From positions 1-64,000 of the forward strand of contig CADCHF010000002.1 of the NCBI GenBank assembly GCA_902801175.1: a stretch of 64,000 nt of DNA, in the 5' to 3' direction. The position numbers and the translations under genes are program-made. The stretch is from an uncultured Coriobacteriaceae bacterium (GTDB lineage: Bacteria > Actinomycetota > Coriobacteriia > Coriobacteriales > Atopobiaceae). How positions within the stretch are numbered: position 1 is the stretch's first letter; the number at the start of each line of letters is the position of its first letter. Of this stretch, positions 1 to 7,355 are shown piece by piece. Below the pieces are notes generated by a model. It had not been told where the DNA came from, did not search any database, and saw only the letters and a list, made by a program, of their open reading frames with translations.

Positions 1-7
1 GAAAAGA

Positions 8-46
8 ATACCTCGTACCAAAAGAAAAGGTACGGGGTATTTTTTT
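8..46 (+). terminator. Rho-independent terminator at window start
   Basis: A 12-bp stem (8-19 with 29-40, one G-T pair) encloses a 9-base loop and is followed at once by six T (41-46). The complementary strand also ends in a T-rich run, so it may work in both directions. It would end transcription entering from the left and insulates the transposase gene that follows. Confidence 0.8.
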
Positions 47-90
47 GAAAGAATTATAGAAAAAAGCTTGACAAAACAGGCAATCTGTGC

Positions 91-124
91 GGCCTCTTTG
101 CTGACTATGTTCAGCAAAGAGGCC
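91..124. repeat. Perfect 14-bp hairpin upstream of transposase
   Basis: Bases 91-104 are the exact reverse complement of 111-124, with a 6-base loop. There is no T run after it, so it is not a classical terminator. In insertion sequences such structures can block read-through transcription from flanking DNA into the transposase gene; that role here is inference. Confidence 0.75.
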
Positions 125-165
125 CTTGTAGTGAAAAGTGCAATGCCCGTCAGGGACACTACAAG
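125..165 (+). promoter_or_regulatory. Second hairpin whose 3' arm touches the transposase SD
   Basis: Bases 125-133 pair perfectly with 157-165 (9 bp). The last base of the 3' arm is the first G of the AGGAGGA-type ribosome site at 164-170. Folding in a long read-through transcript would hide the ribosome site of the transposase start at 177. This is a known strategy for keeping transposition low; here it is inferred from sequence only. Confidence 0.5.
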
Positions 166-176
166 GAGGACAGCCA

Positions 177-1496
177 ATGAAATCCCAGAAAGCAAAAGCG
201 CTCCTTCAAGGAGCAATACAAGACCTCACAGATTGCAAATGTTTTTTCTCGCATAATCCACAAGCAGACTTTTCACGAAAACGAAAGTTATCTTTTGAAC
301 AGATGGTGCAGGCAATTCTATGCATGCGAGGCGGCTCTTTAGCAAATGAAATGATGGATTATTTCGGAATACAAGAAGACCTCGCAACCACATCCGCATT
401 TGTCCAGCGGAGGTCGAAAATCTTACCGGAAGCCTTTGAATGCCTGTTTGACCTCTTCACAGAAAAAACCGATGAAGACAAAAGATACGAGGGAATGCGC
501 CTTTTAGCCGCTGATGGTTCGGATTTTCTTCTTGCTGCCAATCCTGATGATCCAGATTCTTTCTTTCCGGGAACAGAAGAGCAGAAATCCTACAACCTGC
601 TGCATCTCAACGCACTATATGACCTGACACAACATATTTATGTAGATGCCATTCTGCAAAAGCGTCGAAAATCCGATGAATGTGGGGCTTTGGTCAGCAT
701 GATAGACCGTTCCCGACTAAATCGGGTTCTCCTGTTAGCTGATCGTGGCTATGAATCCTTTAATGTGCTCGCCCATATTCAGGAAAAAGGCTGGACATTC
801 CTTATCCGCGTCAAAGATGGGGTTGGCGGTATTGCCTGCGGTCTCGACTTGCCAGACGCAGTTGAGTTTGATGTACCCATTTCTTTGAATTTGACGGTTA
901 AACAAACGAATGAAATGAAGGCTCTGCTGAAAGACAAAAACCACTTTAAGTACATTAGTTCATCCGCCAGATTCGATTTCCTTCCCAGACATTCCAGAAA
1001 ACATGATCCCGTTGTCTTCTATAATTTGTCTTTCCGGGTTGTTCGCTTCCCTATTTCCGATACATCCTTCGAGACAGTTCTTACCAATCTGGATGCCAGT
1101 TCGTTTCCTCCTGTTAGGCTAAAAGAACTCTATGCTATGCGCTGGGGCATCGAGACTTCTTTTCGTGAGTTGAAACACACAATTGGTCTACAGCATTTTC
1201 ACGCGAAAAAGGTGGAGTTTGTCCACCAGGAAATCTTTGCCCGTCTCACCATGTACAACTTCTATGAATTGATTACCCAGTCCGTAGTCATTCAACAGAA
1301 TGGCAGAATGCATGCCTATAAGGTCAATTTCTCCGCTGCTGTACACGTTTGTCGGCAATTCTTTCTCGGGGATATCCCTCCACCCCTCGTTGAAGCCTTG
1401 CTTGCGAAGCATATTTCGCCCATTCGCCCCGGTCGGAGCAGGCCTCGTAAGCTAAAACCAAAACAGGCTCTAAGCTTCCTTTACAGAGTAGCATAA
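177..1496 (+). CDS. IS4-family DDE transposase
   Basis: The product is about 439 aa and cuts and rejoins DNA at the ends of its own element. The DDE RNase H-like core is visible: the region LAADGSDF carries the first Asp, LLADRGYES the second, and the C-terminal YAMRWGIETSFRELKH stretch has the Y-(2)-R-(3)-E-(6)-K signature typical of IS4 transposases. ATG 177 is preferred over GTG 138 because GGAGGA at 165-170 sits 6 bases upstream. The length is normal and the frame is open, so the enzyme may be active. Base composition and codon use differ sharply from the resident genes to the right, consistent with recent transfer. Confidence 0.9.
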   Translation: MKSQKAKALLQGAIQDLTDCKCFFSHNPQADFSRKRKLSFEQMVQAILCMRGGSLANEMMDYFGIQEDLATTSAFVQRRSKILPEAFECLFDLFTEKTDEDKRYEGMRLLAADGSDFLLAANPDDPDSFFPGTEEQKSYNLLHLNALYDLTQHIYVDAILQKRRKSDECGALVSMIDRSRLNRVLLLADRGYESFNVLAHIQEKGWTFLIRVKDGVGGIACGLDLPDAVEFDVPISLNLTVKQTNEMKALLKDKNHFKYISSSARFDFLPRHSRKHDPVVFYNLSFRVVRFPISDTSFETVLTNLDASSFPPVRLKELYAMRWGIETSFRELKHTIGLQHFHAKKVEFVHQEIFARLTMYNFYELITQSVVIQQNGRMHAYKVNFSAAVHVCRQFFLGDIPPPLVEALLAKHISPIRPGRSRPRKLKPKQALSFLYRVA

Positions 1497-1711
1497 TCTT
1501 CTCCGTTTGAATAGTGTTTTTTTCGGCAGACTTCCGTCTGCCCCTTTGTCATGCACTTTTGAGTGAAAATGAGCACACCGTCTCCGATGTGCTCATTTCG
1601 TCGGGGATCCCGCTTTCAGTTTATGCCACTATCTTAATGACATTGCCCCAAGAAGCTCCCATCAGGATTTGAAGGGCTTTAGAGGAGAGCGGGAAAACGA
1701 AAGCGGGGACT
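1497..1711. other. Intergenic region with two hairpins at the IS right end
   Basis: It holds a 7-bp hairpin (1525-1531 with 1536-1542) preceded by a T run, and an 8-bp hairpin (1570-1577 with 1588-1595). A 9-bp inverted pair (1609-1617 and 1699-1707) flanks the end of the PAP2 gene. No gene was seen. Confidence 0.5.
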
Positions 1712-2620
1712 TTATGAGTCCTGACCGCCTTTCGCAAATATGGAGAAGACGAGCTTATAAGTGAGGGCGTACAGGCAATAGGTGATGAGGACGCCGAAGC
1801 ATACATCCGTCAGAAAGTGGGCGTTCATGTGAATCCTGTTATAGCCGTATACGACGATCCAGACGATTGCGAAGGCAAAGAACAGGTTTTTGAGATACGC
1901 TTTTTTGCCTTTGACTACGTCTGCCAGCATGGGAAGGGCCAGCATGATCGTGGCCTTGGTCATGTGACCGCTGGGCCAGGAACGGAAGGAGCTCTCATCC
2001 TTGAGATAAGGGATCATTTCCCACCAGTTTCGGTACTCGCTTGCGGGATCGTCAAGTGTGAGCAGATACTTGTATCTCGGACGGCAGCCGACGATTTTGA
2101 GCCAGGAGTTGATAAATTCGCTGAAGATGCCGGCGAGCAGGATCACGGAACCGATGGCGAGCAGCATGTCCGCATGCTCATCGTCGAGGATCAGATACGC
2201 CAGCCAGGCCGTCAGACATGCCAGAGCAACCCAGGTCAGGAAAGTGAGCGCCAGGGGGAGAAGGGAACCGGGCTGCCCCGGAACATAGCCGTAAGCCTCG
2301 CGAAGGTCATCGCCGCTTGTATCAAGAAAGCTGTAAAACGTCCAGAACAGGGAGAAGCCCAGCACACCCCACGCCAGAGTGTTGAATCTGCTTCCCTTTT
2401 TCTTCAGCCCCTTGAACAGGCACATGCCCGCTACGGGATAGAGCAAATGGGAGATGATATTGCCGAAGTGCTGATGAAAATCGCCGATGGCCGTCTTGTT
2501 GGAAAGCGCCACGGAAATCTGGTAATCGTAAAAGCTGCCGATGATGATTCCAATGGCCAAAACGGAACAGACCACATAAAATACATTGCTCGACATGCCG
2601 AGAACAATCTTTTTTGCCAT
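1712..2620 (-). CDS. PAP2-family membrane phosphatase
   Basis: This is an integral membrane phosphatase of the PAP2 (phosphatidic acid phosphatase 2) superfamily, about 302 aa with six or more hydrophobic segments. All three family motifs are present: K-x6-RP in WLKIVGCRPRYK, PSGH in FRSWPSGHMTK, and R-x5-H-x3-D in NRIHMNAHFLTD, so the active site looks complete. Likely substrates are lipid phosphates such as undecaprenyl pyrophosphate or phosphatidic acid; the sequence does not say which. The start MAKK at 2620 has a GGGG site 7 bases upstream; an ATG 18 bases earlier (2638) has none. A good promoter lies upstream on the same strand. It belongs to the foreign left block. Confidence 0.85.
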   Translation of the reverse strand: MAKKIVLGMSSNVFYVVCSVLAIGIIIGSFYDYQISVALSNKTAIGDFHQHFGNIISHLLYPVAGMCLFKGLKKKGSRFNTLAWGVLGFSLFWTFYSFLDTSGDDLREAYGYVPGQPGSLLPLALTFLTWVALACLTAWLAYLILDDEHADMLLAIGSVILLAGIFSEFINSWLKIVGCRPRYKYLLTLDDPASEYRNWWEMIPYLKDESSFRSWPSGHMTKATIMLALPMLADVVKGKKAYLKNLFFAFAIVWIVVYGYNRIHMNAHFLTDVCFGVLITYCLYALTYKLVFSIFAKGGQDS

Positions 2621-2685
2621 AAAATAACCCCATTCCATGATTTGTGACAGGCAAAGCGGTCACCTGTTTTTTAATAATCTTTCCC

Positions 2686-2714
2686 ATTGTACATCCCGAA
2701 GACCGCAACTGCAA
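2686..2714 (-). promoter_or_regulatory. Sigma-70 type promoter for the PAP2 gene
   Basis: Reading the minus strand, TTGCAG (2714-2709), a 17-base spacer and TACAAT (2691-2686) match the housekeeping consensus well. The predicted transcript starts near 2679, about 60 bases before the PAP2 start. Confidence 0.65.
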
Positions 2715-2813
2715 GAAATTTTTTGCGGCCAAAACAGGGCAGTTTCATGAAACTCGTTTTTCCCGTACATGAATTTCGCGCTTATGAAAGCCTTTGCCCG
2801 AGAGCACAGAGTT

Positions 2814-3182
2814 CTATTCGATCTTCGGCAGACTCCACCGATAGAGAACGGCCATGTTCCTTAGAACCATGATCAAGCCGGCGCCGATGAGCATGGATGG
2901 CAGGGAGCCTTACCATGACCAGCAGACGGCGCAGACGACGGCACCGATCAGGGAGGCACATGCATAAAAGTGCTTCACAAAAACATAGGGTGTGTTGCCT
3001 GCAAGGACATCTCTCAGAATGCCGCCGCCGACACCGGTCAGCATTCCGACGAAAATTGCAAGATAGGCATTGGCATCGGCAACATGAATGTACGCGGTTT
3101 CAACACCGATTACGGTGAAAAGACTCAGACCGATTGCATCCATTATGCGGAGCAATACGTCATAATCAAGATTTTTCAGCAA
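2814..3182 (-). pseudogene. TRIC/UPF0126 channel, 5'-truncated with an internal stop
   Basis: The translation matches the second half of a trimeric intracellular cation channel family (UPF0126, YicG-like) protein: LLRIMDAIGLSLFTVIGVE, then VGGGILRDVLAG, and a final stretch ending RNMAVLYRWSLPKIE. The normal protein has two such repeats in about 205 aa; the first half is missing. An in-frame TAA (2910-2912) interrupts the reading, after which the same frame continues with recognisable C-terminal sequence to a TAG at 2814. No frameshift is needed. Two lesions make this a dead remnant. The sequence upstream of about 3182 shows no relation to the family, so the truncation point is a recombination joint. 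Confidence 0.8.
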
Positions 3183-3419
3183 GATAGGTGATGTTGATTT
3201 AGCTCTGTGTGCTCTAACAGTAAAACCCAATCAAATAATAAGCGATGAATATTTGCAATATAAACCATCTGAAGTGTAATACCCCCACTACCAGAGGCTC
3301 CTTTTCTCCGGCTGAACTGTGAACTCTTATAGCGTCCCGATTCTCGGCCTCCGCACCAGTTCCTGCGGAACATCTAGCTGGATCGGCTTTGCCCAATACA
3401 GGACCTTCCAGTATTCATC

Positions 3420-3600
3420 ATGAAATTTCTGAAAGACAGCCCAGGGGCTGTCCCATCCACAGAAGTTACATGGAAGCTCGCAAAAGTGCTCGGTGTTGGA
3501 GTGGACATTCTGCTGTAAGGAGATTTTTCGCAGGCTTCTGACAACCTCCAGTACCTGGCGAGATATTTCGCAAAACTCAAATATCAAACTGACGCAAACC
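3420..3600 (+). pseudogene. Remnant of an XRE-type HTH regulator
   Basis: From ATG 3420 the frame reads STEVTWKLAKVLGVGVDILL, which is the typical third-to-fifth helix portion of Cro/C1-type (XRE) DNA-binding domains, then meets TAA at 3516-3518, and continues in the same frame with GDFSQASDNLQYLARYFAKL. The usual N-terminal helices are absent. The reading then runs without a break into the DNA polymerase fragment. Interpreted as the middle of a regulator gene with an acquired nonsense codon. Family assignment is from pattern recognition and is moderately sure. Confidence 0.5.
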
Positions 3601-4010
3601 AACTGGAATGGGAAAAGCGCACCATTGCAGAGATCGAATCCCCGACGGCGGTCTACCTGGGAATCATGAAGCTCAATGGTGTCCCGGTTGACCGAGACCT
3701 GATGGAGGAACGGAATCAGGAAGCAGATCGGGAAATGCAGCGCATCCGGGCTGAGATCGCTGATATCATTGGACCCGTGAATAATGGCAGCAACGCCAGC
3801 ACCAATGAGTTCAAGCAGTACCTTTTTCGGGACCTCGGCCTGCCAGTTTTGAAGACTACGGACACCAACCGGGAAGCTGCCGATGATGCCACCATGATCA
3901 TGCTGAAGGAATGGTGTGATCAGAACAAGCCGGAGCTCTCACATCTGTTTGAGCTGGTGCAGGAATACCGGAAGTGGAACAAGATCAGCAGCACATACAT
4001 CGGCGGGTAC
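3600..4010 (+). pseudogene. Fragment of a phage-type DNA polymerase A
   Basis: The stretch IMKLNGVPVDRDLMEERN, followed by ASTNEFKQYLF, LGLPVLKTT and VQEYRKWNKISSTYI, matches the region between the 3'-5' exonuclease and the polymerase palm of family A polymerases (MELNGVPVD-like, then the N-S-x(n)-L..LGLPV-x-KT helix block). The polymerase palm and catalytic Asp motifs are missing: at about 4010 the frame switches to unrelated ComEC sequence. An ATG at 3666 could start translation, but without the palm domain it cannot be a polymerase. It probably derives from a prophage or conjugative element. Confidence 0.65.
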
Positions 4011-4298
4011 ATGCTTATGACGGGAGACTCGCTGAAACAGGCGGAACTGGACCTGGTGGAGAAGTACAGCCTCCCCGATACGGAGCTTCTCATTGTCGGG
4101 CATCACGGTTCCCGGACCTCCACGGACAATCTCTTCCTGGAGACGATCCGGGCCGAGGACGCGGTGATCAGCGTGGGTGCAAACAATTCCTACGGGCACC
4201 CGAATCGGGAGGTTTTGGCCCGGCTGCAGGCCCATGGCTGCAACATCTGGCGGACGGACCGGAACGGAACGGTGGAGATCAGGGTGAAACATGCCTGA
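4011..4298 (+). pseudogene. C-terminal fragment of ComEC metallo-beta-lactamase domain
   Basis: From about 4011 the reading MTGDSLKQAELDL, then LPDTELLIVGHHGSRTSTD, AVISVGANNSYGHPNREVL and WRTDRNGTVEI matches the end of ComEC/Rec2, the DNA-uptake channel whose C-terminal metallo-beta-lactamase fold carries the GHHGSR and NSYGHP motifs. Only about 95 aa are left of a protein that is normally over 700 aa. It is fused in frame to the DNA polymerase fragment, forming a 210-aa open frame from 3666 that joins unrelated halves. It is a recombination product rather than a designed fusion. Confidence 0.75.
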
Positions 4299-4348
4299 GA
4301 GAAAAGAAGACAGCATTTGCGGATTTTATAAGGAATGAAAGAAATAGC

Positions 4349-4377
4349 TTGCTATATGCTTCGTTTTGAAATATACT
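4349..4377 (+). promoter_or_regulatory. Sigma-70 type promoter for the antitoxin gene
   Basis: TTGCTA (4349-4354), 17 bases, TATACT (4372-4377). The antitoxin start follows 33 bases later with a strong ribosome site. AT-rich, unlike promoters of the resident genes. Confidence 0.65.
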
Positions 4378-4409
4378 GGGCTTAGACAAAAAGATAGGAG
4401 GGAGCCATA

Positions 4410-4682
4410 TTGAGAACCATCAGCATCCGTTTAAACGATAAAGACTATGAAGAGCTGAGCAGCATGCTTGACGATATGGGACAGACCAAGCAGACTTTCT
4501 ATGAATCGTATACAAAAACAGCTCTTAGAGAGAGACGAATTCCTTTTATCATTGCCGCACCGGCAGACCCATTCTATTCCGAGACAAATATGAACAGACT
4601 CCGTCATTCATTCCGCGAGGCTGAGGAAGGCAAGATTATTACAAAGACCATGGAAGATCTGGAAGCAATGGCCGGTGAGTAA
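4410..4682 (+). CDS. RelB/DinJ-like antitoxin, apparently orphan
   Basis: A 90-aa protein starting with TTG at 4410; AGGAGGG (4396-4402) sits 7 bases upstream, which decides the unusual start. The N-terminal RTISIRLNDKDYEELSSML is a ribbon-helix-helix of RelB/DinJ antitoxins, which bind DNA and repress their own operon. The C-terminal acidic stretch REAEEGKIITKTMEDLEAM is the usual toxin-wrapping tail. The toxin gene that should follow begins at an overlapping TAATG but stops after 11 codons, so the antitoxin is probably left without a partner. It has its own promoter. Confidence 0.7.
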   Translation: MRTISIRLNDKDYEELSSMLDDMGQTKQTFYESYTKTALRERRIPFIIAAPADPFYSETNMNRLRHSFREAEEGKIITKTMEDLEAMAGE

Positions 4683-4717
4683 TGCTGATCAGCAAAGACT
4701 GCTATGATGACAAATGA
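4682..4717 (+). pseudogene. Stub of a toxin gene after the antitoxin
   Basis: ATG 4682 overlaps the antitoxin stop (TAATG), the normal layout of a type II toxin gene, but the frame ends after 11 codons inside a terminator stem. Interpreted as a toxin gene cut off by recombination near 4710. The identity of the toxin cannot be told. Confidence 0.4.
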
Positions 4718-4743
4718 GCTCCTAAGTTATTAGGAGCTCATTT
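4712..4743. terminator. Bidirectional terminator
   Basis: A perfect 14-bp stem (4712-4725 with 4730-4743) with a 4-base loop has A-rich and T-rich ends, so it can stop transcription of the antitoxin operon from the left and of the aldose-epimerase gene from the right. Confidence 0.85.
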
Positions 4744-4779
4744 GATTTGATCGATGAGTGAATATACTGTTGCCGATTG

Positions 4780-5661
4780 TCATGATGACAGGGGATGGAA
4801 TTCGATGGAGTAGCTAATCTCTCTGTGCCCGCCCGGTACAAGCGTCTGAATTCCGGGCTTTTCGGCCAGGGCTCCGGCGAAGCCTGCGTCGTCTGTCCGG
4901 CCGAACCAGGGCTCCAGGCAGATGAAGGGCCCCTTGGGATTGGCCCATACGGCAAGGAGCGGGAACTGCTCACAGAACACCGTGACATAGGGCGTCCCGT
5001 CCGGAAGAGCGATGCCGACAGAGCCGACCTGCCCGCCGGAGAAGATCCAGGTGTCGGGGATGTCTGCCTGATACGGCGCTGCCCCGTCCTGCAGGGACAG
5101 GCTGTGCGTCTGCTCCGGAAGGGCAAAGCCGGCGGCATTCGCACTGAAGTAAGTGAGACGGTCCCGACCGGGGAAGACGATGCTGCAATCCTCTTTCCGG
5201 ATCCCCTCGGGCATCAGAAAACCCGGATGCCCGCCGATGGAGTAGTACATCGTCTCCCCACTTCGATTGGCTACGCGGCAGGTCACATCCAGCCGCGCGC
5301 CGTTGAGCGCATACTCGATTGCCAGCTCGAATCGCCACGGATACACCGCCAGCGTTTCCGGCGTGTCGCGCAGAACAAAGCGAAGGCTCGTGTCCGTGCG
5401 CGCCTCCAGCGTGAAATACAGCCGTTTGGCAAAGCCATGCATGGGCATGCCGTATGCTTTCCCCTGCCAGAAGAACCGCCCCTCTTTCAGCTGCCCGATC
5501 ACCGGGAACAACCACGGTGAGTGCTCCTTCCAAACGGCCGGGTCGCCCTTCCACAGGAGCGCCTCGCCGCTGCGCTTCAATTCGATGCGCTGCAGCTGCG
5601 CGCCCGCGTCGCTCACCGATACCGACAGAATTTCGTTTTCAATCGTGTAGATGTTTTCCAT
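4780..5661 (-). CDS. Aldose 1-epimerase family (LacX/YphB-like) protein
   Basis: A 293-aa beta-sandwich protein of the galactose-mutarotase superfamily, which interconverts anomers of sugars or hexose phosphates. Visible motifs: GMPMHGFAK and SIGGHPGFL with the conserved histidines, and the C-terminal CLEPWFGRTDD with the catalytic Glu. Start 5661 has AGGAGG 8 bases upstream. An ATG at 5682 overlaps the stop of the upstream gene by ATGA and is the alternative if the genes are translationally coupled. The upstream reading frame ends in SRAP-type sequence, suggesting that this gene and the SRAP tail arrived together. Substrate unknown. Confidence 0.8.
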   Translation of the reverse strand: MENIYTIENEILSVSVSDAGAQLQRIELKRSGEALLWKGDPAVWKEHSPWLFPVIGQLKEGRFFWQGKAYGMPMHGFAKRLYFTLEARTDTSLRFVLRDTPETLAVYPWRFELAIEYALNGARLDVTCRVANRSGETMYYSIGGHPGFLMPEGIRKEDCSIVFPGRDRLTYFSANAAGFALPEQTHSLSLQDGAAPYQADIPDTWIFSGGQVGSVGIALPDGTPYVTVFCEQFPLLAVWANPKGPFICLEPWFGRTDDAGFAGALAEKPGIQTLVPGGHREISYSIEFHPLSS

Positions 5662-5678
5662 GTCGTGCGCCTCCTCTG

Positions 5679-7355
5679 TCATTTTTCGTCGTCCTTTGCC
5701 GCCTCGTGAAACGTCATGTCATTCAGCGCCTGATCGAGCGCCATCCGCGCGTCTGCCTGTGGATTCAGCCACGCCTTGGCCGCGTCGCCCGAGAGCATCA
5801 CGGGCATGCGGTCGTGGATGCGGCTCACGCTCGGCGCGGCGTCGCGCGTGAGCACCACGCACACAGGCTCGCCATCGCTGTCACGGCCATCAATCAAGAA
5901 GATTGACATGACCAGGTAGTAGGCGTTGCGAACAAGCCAGTAGAGAATCACCAACAGCCCAACTGCCCTCACCTCAACCATGAGCCATATGACACGGGTA
6001 ACACCAAAGGCGGACAGAAGAAGCAGGATGACATACGGACGCATGTCGCGACGGTCAACGGTCCGCCTGCCATTGGTGCCGCTCTTGTCGGTGACCTTGA
6101 ACGTCGAGAGCGTGATGCCCATCGCCTCCTTGGCAATAGGCACGAGCAGCTTGGTCATCACTGAGACCTCGTGGATGCCGCTCCACTTGGTAGAGACGCT
6201 GTCGCCAGAGATCATGCGCAGGCAGAATAACTGAGCAAGATACATGGGCAGCCAATATATGAGCAGGTCAAGCCAGCTGCACACGAACACTGGCAAGCCG
6301 AGGACCGCAAAGGCGAGAGGCGCGCAGAGGTAGATGAGGTTCTTGATGGGCGAATACCAGTACACCACCGAGCTCCAGTAGCTCAGGCGCTGCTGAATTG
6401 AAAGGCCGGGCCTGCTCATTGGCTTAAGCTTGCGGGCCGTGACGATAACGCCGCGGCCCCACCGCGTGCGCTGTTGGATGTGCTCCTTGAAGGTGTGGGG
6501 CGTACGACCGCTGGCCAGTGGTTCGGAAAGGCCAAGGCTCACAAAACCAGCCGACTCAATGAGCATGCCCGTGGCAAAGTCCTCGGTGATGGACTCGGTA
6601 TAGAAGCCGCCGATCGCCTCGAGTGCCTCACGAGAGAGTATGGTATTTGAGCCGCCATAGATGACGCTGTTGGTAGAGGTCTTTGCCGCCTCGATGGTGC
6701 GGTAGAAGAAGTCTTGCTCGTTAGGGACGATGTGCTCAGCATAGAGTGCATGTTGGAACACATCGGGATCGTAGAAGGCCTGCGGCGTCTGCACGAAGCC
6801 AAGACGAACCTGCTCGTTCTTGGGCTTCCCAAAAGCCTTCTTCTCGGCATCGACAAAGTACGGGATCGTCTTGAGCAAAAAGTCGCTACGCACGATCATG
6901 TCGGCGTCCAGCGTGACCACATAGGGGGCACTGGTGAGCCCAAGCGCGTGGTTGAGGTTGCCAGCCTTGGCGCCCTTGTTGTCCGGTCGGTCAAAGTAGC
7001 CCACGCCCATCTCCTCGGCCAGCTGGCGCATGGCGGGGCGACGGTTGTCGTCGCAGACCCAGATGTGCATCTTCGAGGGGTCAGGATAGTGCAGGTGCGT
7101 GCATCCGTTGATGGTGCGGCGCAAGAGGTCACAGGGCTCGTTGTAGGTTGCAATGAAGATGTCGACGTCGGGATACTCGTTGTCCGCAATCTTTGGAAGC
7201 GGATGGTCGCGAAGTCCCAGAATGCTCTCGTAGTGGATGACCGACTCAACAAACCCAAACATCTCGACCAGCAAAAGGAGCATGCAGATGGCAATGGGCA
7301 GCGGGCCGCTCTCAAGAGGAATCGAGTAGCTCATGCGCCAAAGGAGATAGACCAT
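5679..7355 (-). CDS. Cellulose-synthase-like GT2 fused to a SRAP tail
   Basis: The first 490 or so residues are a processive membrane glycosyltransferase of family 2 (BcsA-like): VDIFIATYNEP, DDNRRP, TLDADMI, the TED motif in ESITEDFATG and QQRTRW, plus several membrane helices. It probably polymerises a beta-glucan-type exopolysaccharide from a UDP-sugar. The last 64 residues are not glycosyltransferase: SRIHDRMPVML and AWLNPQADARMALDQAL are the C-terminal part of SRAP (HMCES/YedK) proteins. The native C-terminus (usually PilZ) is lost. The frame also starts too late: in-frame sequence RWRKRRSIFTCTISVAL upstream of ATG 7355 supplies the missing first helix, and a single-base deletion near 7437 separates it from the GH5 frame. 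It may be non-functional. Confidence 0.75.
   Translation of the reverse strand: MVYLLWRMSYSIPLESGPLPIAICMLLLLVEMFGFVESVIHYESILGLRDHPLPKIADNEYPDVDIFIATYNEPCDLLRRTINGCTHLHYPDPSKMHIWVCDDNRRPAMRQLAEEMGVGYFDRPDNKGAKAGNLNHALGLTSAPYVVTLDADMIVRSDFLLKTIPYFVDAEKKAFGKPKNEQVRLGFVQTPQAFYDPDVFQHALYAEHIVPNEQDFFYRTIEAAKTSTNSVIYGGSNTILSREALEAIGGFYTESITEDFATGMLIESAGFVSLGLSEPLASGRTPHTFKEHIQQRTRWGRGVIVTARKLKPMSRPGLSIQQRLSYWSSVVYWYSPIKNLIYLCAPLAFAVLGLPVFVCSWLDLLIYWLPMYLAQLFCLRMISGDSVSTKWSGIHEVSVMTKLLVPIAKEAMGITLSTFKVTDKSGTNGRRTVDRRDMRPYVILLLLSAFGVTRVIWLMVEVRAVGLLVILYWLVRNAYYLVMSIFLIDGRDSDGEPVCVVLTRDAAPSVSRIHDRMPVMLSGDAAKAWLNPQADARMALDQALNDMTFHEAAKDDEK
5682..5873 (-). pseudogene. C-terminal fragment of a SRAP peptidase/DNA-crosslink protein
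   Basis: The 64 codons hold the SRAP signature I-H-D-R-M-P followed by AWLNP. SRAP proteins (YedK/HMCES) shield abasic sites in single-stranded DNA through an N-terminal cysteine. That catalytic N-terminus is absent; only the C-terminal third remains, in frame behind the glycosyltransferase. The joint lies at about 5870-5890. Confidence 0.75.

Larger units (their letters stand above)
91..1600 (+). mobile_element. IS4-family insertion sequence, ends not resolved
   Basis: One transposase gene (177-1496) fills the element. A short 9-bp inverted repeat (134-142 and 1552-1560) and hairpins on both sides (91-165, 1525-1542, 1570-1595) mark the ends approximately, but no clean terminal inverted repeat or target duplication could be fixed by eye. 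The element is much poorer in GC than the rest of the window, so it came from a lower-GC donor. Confidence 0.55.

Noticed and set aside
68..112. Sigma-70 promoter TTGACA (68-73) for the transposase
   Set aside because: No -10 element lies at 16-18 bases; the nearest candidate is 33 bases away.
1817..2647. A 276-codon plus-strand frame opposite the PAP2 gene
   Set aside because: The minus strand carries all three PAP2 motifs and a promoter; the plus frame has none.
3666..4298. A real two-domain polymerase-hydrolase fusion
   Set aside because: Both halves lack their essential parts (polymerase palm; most of the ComEC domain) and the surroundings are full of truncated genes.
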